Source: Cyanobacteria bacterium UBA7694 (GTDB taxonomy: Bacteria > Cyanobacteriota > Sericytochromatia > UBA7694). Taken from it: a stretch of 12,469 bases of DNA. The translations under genes were made by a program, and so were the position numbers. The stretch is taken from NCBI GenBank assembly GCA_002482705.1, contig DLGM01000249.1, forward strand, positions 10,851-23,319, in the 5' to 3' direction. This document shows, piece by piece, positions 7,162 through 12,469 of this stretch. Every line of letters begins with the position of its first letter. The first letter of the stretch is position 1. The notes below the pieces were generated by a model that saw nothing but the letters and a program-made list of their open reading frames with translations, was not told the origin of the DNA and ran no database searches.

Positions 7162-7365
7162 GTTTCCCCAACTATTTGAACAAATTTGAAATGCACAAAG
7201 AGACAACTATTTGATGAGGTGTATGAAACACCCATGTTAATATTAGTTAACAATAATTTTGTCTATTGGTCAATTTAAATGTATTTCAAAAAAGCGCAGG
7301 TTTCTTGTAAAAATCTTGTCTTTTCTCTGGTATGCCCAGCGAAATAAAGCATCTCGCGGATTTTG

Positions 7366-7387
7366 GCTGTTGGCACAATTCAACAGC
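7366..7387. repeat. Perfect 7-bp inverted repeat (hairpin)
   Basis: GCTGTTG (7366-7372) and CAACAGC (7381-7387) flank an 8-base loop. It has no T-run on either side, so it is not a standard terminator. It could be an operator for the pilus cluster or an RNA hairpin in its leader; the function is unknown. Confidence 0.45.
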
Positions 7388-7440
7388 ACCTCTGAACAGC
7401 GCATACAGCGAAGGAGGTTCTATTTTGAAATATTATTTTA

Positions 7441-7473
7441 AGCCCCTCTCAACAAGTGGCCAGGGAGAGGGCT
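7441..7473 (-). terminator. Possible terminator hairpin after the glycosyltransferase gene
   Basis: AGCCCCTCTC (7441-7450) pairs with GAGAGGGCT (7465-7473), nine pairs with one bulged C and a loop of about 14 bases. On the minus strand it is followed by an AT-rich stretch (TTAAAATAATATTT) but no clean U-tract. It lies about 60 bases past the glycosyltransferase stop. It may end that unit, though inefficiently. Confidence 0.35.
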
Positions 7474-7532
7474 AAATCCAAGGTGTTTGACTGGTTTTGA
7501 TACGTGCTTTGAGACGGATATGTTTTGAAGAG

Positions 7533-8663
7533 TTAATAAGCAGTCAATAGACTTAGCAATTGCTCCGCTTGGGTTTGCCAGCGGAATTTCTTTGCTTGTA
7601 CCTGTCCTTGGATCACTAATGTTTGGCGGTAGGTGGCATCTGTCAAAACCCGCTCCAGGGCAGCGGCAAAAGTGGGGGCATCTTCGGGGTTGACCAAGGC
7701 GGCTGCTTCTCCCACCACTTCGGGCAGCGATGCCCGATCAGAACAGACGACCGGTGCCCCATAAGCCATGGCTTCTAAGGGCGGGAGGCCAAAACCTTCA
7801 TACAGTGATGGAAAAGCAAAGACGGCACAGGATGAATAGAGACTGGGCAAAACGGCATTTGCAACCGGGCCGGGCAAATGCACCTGTGCCTGCAATCCGG
7901 CTGCGACAATTTGTTGTTGCAGGACAGGGGTATAACGGGCGTCATGGGGCCCGGCCAAAACCAGTGGGTGCGCTTGACGCAGGGGGGCGGGTAAAAGTGC
8001 ATAGGCCCTGATCAGGCCCGCTAAGTTTTTATACGGGTCTGGGCGGCTGATACACATAATACTGGCTGTGGGGATCGAGGCTGGCAGAGGCTCTAGAGGT
8101 GTTTCAGGGTGTACGCCATTATGCACGACTTCGATACGATTGGGGGCTAGTCCTAAGCGTCCAATCAGGTCGCGGCGTGTATTTTCTGAGACCGTGACAA
8201 TGGTGTCAAGGCGATTGAGCAGCAGACGTTGAGGCTCAGGCCGGGTTAATAACAAGCGAAAAGGGGTACTGGCTTGGGTGAAGTGTTCAGGGAACAGCAG
8301 CGGAATCAAATCGTGGACCATGGCAACCCGTTTCCAAGGGCCTGGCAAGGGGCTAAAGGCAAAATGGGGGCTAAACAAAACATCCGGTTGCCACTGATAA
8401 GGCAAGCGCAGCAGTTTGATCAAGCCGGTCGGTGTATTGTTATGGGGAGCCAAGAGGGTTATGAAGTCGGCTTGTAAACGACGTGCGTCATAACGCTGGA
8501 TCCAATCATGGCCAAAACGGCGCAGGGGTTCGGAGGCAAACAGGAGCGCAAAACGGTTCCCATGAGGGGCGCGCAGCCATTCAGCAACATAACTGAGGGC
8601 CACGCGCCCAATGCCATCTAGGGTGGTACTGCGCAGGGGGCGCAGATCGACGAGGATCTTCAC
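7533..8663 (-). CDS. Family 4 (GT-B fold) glycosyltransferase
   Basis: A 376-residue retaining glycosyltransferase of the GT4 group, which transfers a sugar from a nucleotide donor to an acceptor at the cytoplasmic membrane face. The N-terminal Rossmann domain starts MKILVDLRPL and has a Gly-rich DGIGRV loop. The linker contains TVSENTRRDL (~157-166) and VVHNGVHP. The C-terminal donor-binding domain has the classic E-x7-E motif: Glu289 and Glu297 in SLYEGFGLPPLEAMAYG. The length is normal. It starts with GTG, whose bases overlap the TGA of the MshEN-MBL gene (GTGA), so the two are translationally coupled and probably function together. Sugar and acceptor are unknown; surface polysaccharide or pilin glycosylation are both possible given the pilus genes downstream, but neither is shown by the sequence. 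Confidence 0.9.
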   Translation of the reverse strand: MKILVDLRPLRSTTLDGIGRVALSYVAEWLRAPHGNRFALLFASEPLRRFGHDWIQRYDARRLQADFITLLAPHNNTPTGLIKLLRLPYQWQPDVLFSPHFAFSPLPGPWKRVAMVHDLIPLLFPEHFTQASTPFRLLLTRPEPQRLLLNRLDTIVTVSENTRRDLIGRLGLAPNRIEVVHNGVHPETPLEPLPASIPTASIMCISRPDPYKNLAGLIRAYALLPAPLRQAHPLVLAGPHDARYTPVLQQQIVAAGLQAQVHLPGPVANAVLPSLYSSCAVFAFPSLYEGFGLPPLEAMAYGAPVVCSDRASLPEVVGEAAALVNPEDAPTFAAALERVLTDATYRQTLVIQGQVQAKKFRWQTQAEQLLSLLTAY

Positions 8664-9901
8664 AATTCGGCAATCATGCCGTCAAAGGCTGTTTCGAGTT
8701 CCAATTGATTTCGCTGCGCCAACATGTCTGGGCCCAAGTGGGTGAGCACCAGGCGCTTGGTTTTAAAACGCTCCCGGTGAGCGAGGATGTCGCTGTAGGC
8801 CAGGTGTTTAATGCCTGTATCTGTGATGGTTTCCAGATGGCTGCATTCGCAGACAAATAGATCTGTATCACGGGCCAACTGGAGCAATTTTTCATTCCAG
8901 GTGGTGTCACCGCTGTAGGCCAAAATTTTGTGTTCGGCCAAATGTACTTGATAACCCAAACACAGGCGGCTATTTTGGTGCTCCATGGTGAAAGGATAAA
9001 CGGTAATCCCTGTGCCCGGTACGTTCATGGGGTCGTTTTCAATGGGGAGATAATAAATGGGAAAGGTCAACTTTTCAAAAAGGCCGGGGTAACACATGTC
9101 ATTAAACTGTTTCAGGTGTTCGAGCAGATGAGCTGGCCCCAAAATCCAGAAGGGACGCTTGCGGTGGTGAACCTGCAACTGTTCGAGCAATAAAAACGGG
9201 ATACCGGCAAAGTGATCCCCATGGGCGTGGGTGAGCATGGCTCCATCGAGTTCATCGGTGGGAAGCCCTAATTTTTTCAGGGCGACCAAGGCACTGGGGC
9301 CACAGTCGATTAAGAAGGTGGCATCTTGGCTCTGCACGTGTAGACAGGTGGAGTTGCGCCCACCAGAGCTGAGGGCATCACCGGAGCCGACAAAGGTTAG
9401 CAGAGGCCCTTCTTCAATGTCGATATCTTCACTGACCCACTCGACACCGGCGGGCAAACGGCGGGGAGGGCCGTAGTGTTTTTCAATGGCGGTGGTGATG
9501 TCTGAAGCCCGGAAAGGCACGGCATACACTTGCATGCCAGTGACAATTTCGAGTTGGGTGCGCAGAGCTTGGTTCCCCATTTCCGGGGTGGCAATCACAA
9601 GCCGGTCAGCTACCTGTAACAGCGGCAGCAGGCGATGTTGGTAGGCCACACGGGCTGGGATCGCGTGCAGCGTATCAACGGGGATTGCCATATCGGCCAA
9701 ACGGGTGGAAGAGCTAAAGACCTTTTGCAAAGCGAGGACGGCGTCACGGATGGCGGCAGTAATGGCCTCTTGCTGAATCAGAATTTCCCCTAGGTAACGC
9801 TTGTCAGTGGCTTGGGTGGCCAGGGCGGTGTCCAATTGTTGGGGGGGGATCAGGGCCAGCTCTTGCAGCCATTCACCAATGCGCTTATGTCGATTGCTCA
9901 T
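8660..9901 (-). CDS. MshEN (GspE/PilB N-terminal) domain fused to a metallo-beta-lactamase-fold hydrolase
   Basis: A 413-residue two-domain protein. Residues ~1-145 match the MshEN/T2SSE N-terminal domain: first motif RIGEWLQELALIPPQQLDTA (7-26) ending at Gln30, second motif YLGEILIQQEAITAAIRDAV (36-55) ending at Gln59, then IPARVAYQHRLLPLLQVADR and the closing DITTAIEKHYG. In pilus and secretion ATPases this domain binds cyclic-di-GMP. No Walker or ATPase region follows. Instead, residues ~165-413 form a complete RNase Z/AtsA-like MBL hydrolase: GSGDALSSGGRNS (172-184), HAHGDH (H225, H227, D229, H230), H309, D332 in SGDT and H388 in LTHLGPDML, enough for a two-zinc site. The two conserved glycines within the MshEN motifs are replaced (Ala16, Glu45), so ligand binding is uncertain. 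The SD is AAGGTAAG, about seven to ten bases before the ATG. It is coupled to the glycosyltransferase gene. Confidence 0.88.
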   Translation of the reverse strand: MSNRHKRIGEWLQELALIPPQQLDTALATQATDKRYLGEILIQQEAITAAIRDAVLALQKVFSSSTRLADMAIPVDTLHAIPARVAYQHRLLPLLQVADRLVIATPEMGNQALRTQLEIVTGMQVYAVPFRASDITTAIEKHYGPPRRLPAGVEWVSEDIDIEEGPLLTFVGSGDALSSGGRNSTCLHVQSQDATFLIDCGPSALVALKKLGLPTDELDGAMLTHAHGDHFAGIPFLLLEQLQVHHRKRPFWILGPAHLLEHLKQFNDMCYPGLFEKLTFPIYYLPIENDPMNVPGTGITVYPFTMEHQNSRLCLGYQVHLAEHKILAYSGDTTWNEKLLQLARDTDLFVCECSHLETITDTGIKHLAYSDILAHRERFKTKRLVLTHLGPDMLAQRNQLELETAFDGMIAEL

Positions 9902-9956
9902 AACGGTCTTACCTTATCAGGGGGGAATGCTTCAGGATACACCGAAGGAGGTTAAA

Positions 9957-9992
9957 ATGCATGGCGCACGAGGTGTTCCTGTCCCCTCATGA
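9957..9992 (+). CDS. Possible 11-residue leader peptide
   Basis: A short ORF encoding MHGARGVPVPS, with an almost ideal SD (AAGGAGG, 9945-9951) five bases before its ATG. It lies 201 bases upstream of the aldehyde dehydrogenase start and just before a terminator-like hairpin. No plus-strand gene lies upstream that the SD could serve otherwise. Arrangement resembles a leader peptide of an attenuator, but the peptide has no run of one codon type that would reveal the signal. Translation is unproven, and no good promoter is visible before it. Confidence 0.35.
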   Translation: MHGARGVPVPS

Positions 9993-10019
9993 TAACACGC
10001 CGTGTCAAAAAAAACGGGC

Positions 10020-10049
10020 AAAAAAGCCGTGGCGGACTCTGGCTTTTTT
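10020..10049 (+). terminator. Terminator-like hairpin in the aldehyde dehydrogenase leader
   Basis: AAAAAAGCC (10020-10028) and GGCTTTTTT (10041-10049) form a perfect 9-bp stem around a 12-base loop, with T-runs on both strands, so it could end transcription in either direction. Only three of the pairs are G-C, so efficiency may be moderate. An alternative hairpin, ACGGGC (10014-10019) with GCCGT (10026-10030), uses the same GCC and excludes this one. That is the geometry of a regulated attenuator. Confidence 0.5.
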
Positions 10050-10083
10050 CTAGGTCCGGGCGTATGATAGGTGGGCGTGTATA

Positions 10084-10097
10084 TGTGACAGTTCACA
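10084..10097. promoter_or_regulatory. CRP/FNR-family-like palindrome
   Basis: TGTGA-CAGT-TCACA is a perfect 5-bp dyad with a 4-base centre, about 40-50 bases upstream of the predicted -35 of the aldehyde dehydrogenase. The arms are those of CRP sites, but CRP sites have a 6-base centre; a 4-base centre is typical of FNR-type sites, whose arms are TTGAT/ATCAA. A CRP/FNR-family activator is plausible, but no such regulator is in the window. Confidence 0.4.
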
Positions 10098-10135
10098 CAC
10101 TGATTTTCGCTGATTACGCCGCTTCATCACCCTCA

Positions 10136-10166
10136 TTGATACAATTTTCGTGTTGCTGTCTATACA
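10136..10166 (+). promoter_or_regulatory. Predicted promoter of the aldehyde dehydrogenase gene
   Basis: TTGATA (10136-10141, 5/6) and TATACA (10161-10166, 4/6) are 19 bp apart; a shifted -10 (TCTATA, 10159) gives 17 bp but a worse match. The spacing is slightly long, as often seen at activator-dependent promoters, which fits the palindrome upstream. Confidence 0.35.
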
Positions 10167-10178
10167 CCGAATCATCTC

Positions 10179-10185
10179 AGGAGGG
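10179..10185 (+). promoter_or_regulatory. Ribosome binding site that sets the aldehyde dehydrogenase start
   Basis: AGGAGGG lies seven bases before the ATG at 10193. It shows that the in-frame upstream open region (back to 9989) is not translated as part of the enzyme, because that stretch covers the terminator-like hairpin and promoter. Confidence 0.85.
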
Positions 10186-10192
10186 TATTGAT

Positions 10193-11713
10193 ATGCAATA
10201 CGCCCGTCCCAACCAGTCTGGTGCCAAAGTCCACTTTAAGAGCCGTTATGATAACTTCATTGGCAATGAATGGGTGAAGCCCGTTAAGGGCATGTACTTT
10301 GAAAACCCCACGCCCATTACTGGGCAGCCATTTACTGAAATTGCCCGTTCGACCGCAGACGACATTGAGTTGGCTTTAAATGCGGCCCATGGGGCCAAAC
10401 ACGCCTGGGGACGTACTTCGGTGGCTGAACGTGCGGCAATTCTGAATAAAATTGCCGATCGCATTGAGCAAAACCTGGAAATGCTGGCTGTGGCCGAAAC
10501 CTGGGAAAATGGCAAACCGATCCGTGAAACCTTGGCGGCTGACCTGCCTTTGGCTGTGGATCACTTCCGCTATTTTGCCGGCGCCATTCGCGCCCAAGAG
10601 GGGGCCCTCTCTCAGGTCGATGAAGACACGGTGGCCTATCACTTCCATGAACCTCTGGGTGTGGTCGGGCAAATCATTCCCTGGAACTTCCCCTTGCTGA
10701 TGGCCACTTGGAAATTGGCTCCAGCTTTGGCGGCCGGTAACTGTGTGGTGTTAAAGCCCGCAGAGCAAACGCCTACCAACATTTTATTATTGGCCGAGCT
10801 CATTGCCGATCTGTTGCCCCCTGGCGTCCTCAATATCGTGAACGGCTTTGGCGTGGAGGCGGGTAAACCTCTGGCCAGCAGCAATCGCATTAGCAAAATT
10901 GCCTTTACCGGTGAAACCACCACGGGTCGTTTGATCATGCAGTATGCTTCGGAGAATCTTATTCCCGTCACTCTCGAATTGGGGGGCAAGTCGCCCAACG
11001 TGTTCTTTGAAGATGTGATGGCCCAGAAAGATGCTTTCTTTGACAAGGCCCTCGAAGGGTTTGCCATGTTTGCTCTCAACCAGGGTGAGGTCTGTACCTG
11101 CCCTTCCAGGGCCCTGATTCAAGAGTCGATTTATGATGAGTTCATTCAGCACGCCATTGATCGGGTCAAAAAGATCAAGCAGGGGGACCCGTTTGATACA
11201 GACACCATGATTGGAGCACAGTGCTCCAATGATCAGCTCGAAAAAATCCTGTCCTACCTCGAAATTGGCCGCCAAGAAGGGGCCGAGGTCTTGACCGGGG
11301 GCGAGCGTGCTGTGCTGGAAGGCGATCTGCGCGAGGGTTATTATGTCAAGCCGACAATTCTCAAAGGGCACAACAAAATGCGGGTCTTCCAAGAGGAGAT
11401 CTTTGGCCCGGTGGTGGCTGTGACCACCTTCAAAGATGAAGCTGAGGCCCTCGAAATTGCCAACGATACCCTCTATGGTTTGGGCGCTGGGGTTTGGAGC
11501 CGGGATGGTTCTCGTGCTTATCGCATGGGCCGAGGCATTCAGGCCGGTCGTGTCTGGACCAACTGTTACCATGCTTACCCGGCACATGCTGCCTTTGGCG
11601 GTTATAAACAGTCGGGTATTGGCCGCGAGAATCACAAAATGATGCTCGATCACTATCAGCAGACCAAAAACCTGTTAGTGAGCTACAGCCCGAACGCTTT
11701 GGGCTTCTTCTAA
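10193..11713 (+). CDS. aldB: NAD(P)-dependent aldehyde dehydrogenase, AldB/ExaC type
   Basis: A 506-residue enzyme that oxidises aldehydes (acetaldehyde in the best-known members) to the acid with NAD or NADP in the cytoplasm. It resembles E. coli AldB along its whole length as I recall that sequence, including RYDNFIGNEWV, FHEPLGVVGQIIPWNFPLLM, and the C-terminal VWTNCYHAYPAHAAFGGYKQ. The catalytic set is complete: Asn165 in PWNFP, Glu262 in LELGGKSPN and Cys301 in GEVCTCPSR; FTGETTTG (238-245) is the dinucleotide loop. The length is exactly that of the family. The start at 10193 rests on the AGGAGGG before it and on where AldB homology begins. A DUF779 gene follows after 51 bases, the usual pairing for this type. 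The long leader suggests regulated expression. Confidence 0.95.
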   Translation: MQYARPNQSGAKVHFKSRYDNFIGNEWVKPVKGMYFENPTPITGQPFTEIARSTADDIELALNAAHGAKHAWGRTSVAERAAILNKIADRIEQNLEMLAVAETWENGKPIRETLAADLPLAVDHFRYFAGAIRAQEGALSQVDEDTVAYHFHEPLGVVGQIIPWNFPLLMATWKLAPALAAGNCVVLKPAEQTPTNILLLAELIADLLPPGVLNIVNGFGVEAGKPLASSNRISKIAFTGETTTGRLIMQYASENLIPVTLELGGKSPNVFFEDVMAQKDAFFDKALEGFAMFALNQGEVCTCPSRALIQESIYDEFIQHAIDRVKKIKQGDPFDTDTMIGAQCSNDQLEKILSYLEIGRQEGAEVLTGGERAVLEGDLREGYYVKPTILKGHNKMRVFQEEIFGPVVAVTTFKDEAEALEIANDTLYGLGAGVWSRDGSRAYRMGRGIQAGRVWTNCYHAYPAHAAFGGYKQSGIGRENHKMMLDHYQQTKNLLVSYSPNALGFF

Positions 11714-11718
11714 ATTGC

Positions 11719-11750
11719 CAAAGAGAGGGAAGATTTCTTCCCCCTCTTTG
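11719..11750 (+). repeat. Intercistronic hairpin between aldehyde dehydrogenase and DUF779 genes
   Basis: Two 14-base arms, CAAAGAGAGGGAAG (11719-11732) and CTTCCCCCTCTTTG (11737-11750), pair at 13 of 14 positions around the loop ATTT. It ends five bases before the SD of the DUF779 gene. It has no long U-tract, so it is more likely an mRNA-stabilising or processing stem, or a partial terminator that lowers expression of the second gene, than a full terminator. Confidence 0.7.
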
Positions 11751-11764
11751 TTCTGGAGGTACAG

Positions 11765-12154
11765 ATGAACTTGAATCGTGTCATGGTCACCCCTGAAGCC
11801 GAGGCAATGCTGCGCAAATTGCAGCAAATTCACGGCGATTTGATGTTTCACCAGTCTGGTGGCTGTTGTGATGGCAGCTCGCCCATGTGTTACCCACGCC
11901 AGGAGTTTAAAGTGGGTCAGCAAGATGTGTATCTGGGCAGTATTGCCGATACCCCTTTTTATATCTCTGGGCCCCAATACGAATATTGGAAGCACACCCG
12001 TCTGCTGATCGATTTGGTCAAGGGGCGGGGCAGCGGTTTTTCGGTGGAATCCCCAGAAGGTTATCGCTTTTTAACCCGTTCTGAAGTGTTTAGTGATGAA
12101 GAGTGGCGAGCATTAGAAGCCCAGGGGGAGCCCCTGCGCGGCCCCCAAATGTAA
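11765..12154 (+). CDS. DUF779 family protein
   Basis: A 129-residue soluble protein of the DUF779 family. Recognisable parts are the N-terminal VTPEAEAMLRKLQ helix, the conserved HQSGGCCDGSSPMC segment with Cys34, Cys35 and Cys42, the LGSIADTPFYISGPQYEYW block (~59-77), and GRGSGFSVESPEGYRFLTRS towards the C-terminus. The cysteines could bind a metal or act in redox chemistry, but the function is not established. DUF779 genes are commonly found next to AldB/ExaC aldehyde dehydrogenases, as here, which suggests a shared role in aldehyde or alcohol oxidation. GGAGGT at 11755-11760 supports the start. It is probably cotranscribed with the dehydrogenase through the intercistronic hairpin, and ends three bases before the convergent membrane protein gene. 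Confidence 0.88.
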   Translation: MNLNRVMVTPEAEAMLRKLQQIHGDLMFHQSGGCCDGSSPMCYPRQEFKVGQQDVYLGSIADTPFYISGPQYEYWKHTRLLIDLVKGRGSGFSVESPEGYRFLTRSEVFSDEEWRALEAQGEPLRGPQM

Positions 12155-12157
12155 TCC

Positions 12158-12469
12158 TCATTGCTCAATTGACTCTGCTTCACCTGTGGGGCGTATTTTT
12201 AAGCGCGTATATACCAGCGCCATGCCCAGCAACCCCACCCCTAGCCCCACCAGCGAAAGAATACGGTACACCATAGCCAGAGACTGCAAATCAAAAATAA
12301 AGATGCGGGTGCTGGCCAATGTCAGGATGCTGATGCCCTGGATGCGCCAGAGGTAATGCTGTCGCCATAACCCAACGCCCAATAGTAAACATCCGCTGGC
12401 GACCCATGCCAGGGAGATCCAGTGAGCGGAAAGGTGGGCCTGAATGCCAATCAGCAAGGTGAGGGCGCT
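12158..12469 (-). CDS. C-terminal end of a polytopic membrane protein, DUF2339-like (partial)
   Basis: The frame is open from the right edge of the window, so only the last ~103 residues are seen and the start is outside; the ATG at 12457 is internal. Three hydrophobic segments are visible (around WISLAWVASGCLLLGVGLW, IQGISILTLASTRIFIFDL, and RILSLVGLGVGLLGMALVY), followed by a short charged tail. The segment ISILTLASTRIFIFDLQSL then YRILSLVGLG is the pattern seen at the C-terminus of DUF2339 membrane proteins, which are large, many-helix proteins of unknown function. The assignment rests on this short end alone. It is convergent with the DUF779 gene, with three bases between stop codons. Confidence 0.6.
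   Translation of the reverse strand, partial: SALTLLIGIQAHLSAHWISLAWVASGCLLLGVGLWRQHYLWRIQGISILTLASTRIFIFDLQSLAMVYRILSLVGLGVGLLGMALVYTRLKIRPTGEAESIEQ

Larger units (their letters stand above)
7162..7532. other. Gene-free gap between the glycosyltransferase and pilus clusters
   Basis: This 371-base AT-rich stretch lies between two minus-strand units. It holds the likely 5' region of the pilus cluster, two inverted repeats (listed separately), a small GGTGT/ACACC dyad at 7218-7232 and an orphan SD on the plus strand at 7411. A TTGACC (7273-7268, minus strand) could be a -35 for the pilin genes, but only a poor -10 (TTAACT, 7250-7245) is found 17 bp away. I find no convincing protein-coding gene of normal size. 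Confidence 0.5.

Noticed and set aside
7259..7441. Plus-strand frame of about 60 codons in the gap before the pilus cluster
   Set aside because: It opens with TTG, has no SD near its start, and its composition is that of translated AT-rich noncoding DNA.
7486..7528. Four TTTGA words after the glycosyltransferase stop as a tandem repeat
   Set aside because: Spacing is irregular (10, 12, 16 bp) and only five bases are shared, which is expected by chance in AT-rich DNA.
8660..9901. Call as a type IV pilus or type II secretion ATPase (PilB/GspE)
   Set aside because: Only the N-terminal domain matches; there is no Walker A/B or other ATPase motif, and the rest is an MBL fold.
9995..10005. ACACG-C-CGTGT dyad as an operator
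   Set aside because: The arms are only five bases and no second copy or regulator supports it; it could equally be a small RNA stem in the leader.
10003..10008. Perfect TTGACA on the minus strand as a -35 for the MshEN-MBL gene
   Set aside because: No acceptable -10 lies 15-19 bp downstream (GGGACA at 17 bp), so I did not call a promoter.
10191..10200. ATATGCAATA at the aldehyde dehydrogenase start resembles a PadR half site
   Set aside because: There is no matching second arm, and the sequence is explained by the start codon and first two codons.
10787..11653. Long open frame on the minus strand opposite the aldehyde dehydrogenase
   Set aside because: It is a codon-bias shadow of the dehydrogenase: no SD, no recognisable domain, and the plus-strand frame has complete catalytic motifs.

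Overview
The window looks like chromosomal DNA of a diderm (Gram-negative type) bacterium of roughly 50% G+C. It encodes prepilin-peptidase substrates, a PadR regulator, an AldB-type aldehyde dehydrogenase and good Shine-Dalgarno (SD) sequences of the AGGAGG type. I cannot assign a species. I see no rRNA, tRNA, CRISPR array, transposase, integrase or phage gene.

Layout from left to right. (1) Positions 1-890: the 3' part of a calcineurin-like metallophosphoesterase, tail to tail with a PadR-family regulator (887-1423, minus). (2) PadR is divergent from a small four-helix membrane protein of the DUF2214 type (1522-1965, plus). Their shared 98-base gap carries two 20-bp operator-like repeats plus a half site, overlapping predicted promoters of both genes. 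(3) Positions 7161-1968, minus strand: a five-gene type IV pilus cluster in the order PilV-like, PilV-like, PilW-like, large PilX-like, then a membrane-anchored beta-propeller protein. This mirrors the classical pilV-pilW-pilX-pilY1 minor-pilin order, with the propeller protein in the PilY1 position. (4) Positions 7162-7532: a gene-free gap with hairpins and an orphan perfect SD. (5) Positions 9901-7533, minus strand: a translationally coupled pair. The first gene is an unusual fusion of an MshEN (GspE/PilB N-terminal) domain to a complete zinc metallo-beta-lactamase (MBL) fold. The second is a family-4 glycosyltransferase. (6) Positions 9902-12154: a leader region (short ORF with perfect SD, terminator-like hairpin, CRP/FNR-like palindrome), then an AldB-like aldehyde dehydrogenase and its usual DUF779 partner, separated by a strong intercistronic hairpin. 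(7) Positions 12158-12469, minus: the C-terminal end of a polytopic membrane protein resembling DUF2339, cut by the window edge.

How the parts may work together. The minor pilins and the propeller protein probably form a pilus initiation/tip complex. The neighbouring MshEN-MBL protein carries the domain that in pilus ATPases binds cyclic-di-GMP, so it and the glycosyltransferase may be linked to surface behaviour (inference). PadR probably represses itself and DUF2214. AldB-DUF779 is a separate aldehyde-oxidation unit with its own regulatory leader.

The most notable points are the MshEN-MBL fusion, the propeller protein replacing PilY1, the PadR operator array and the possible attenuator before the aldehyde dehydrogenase.
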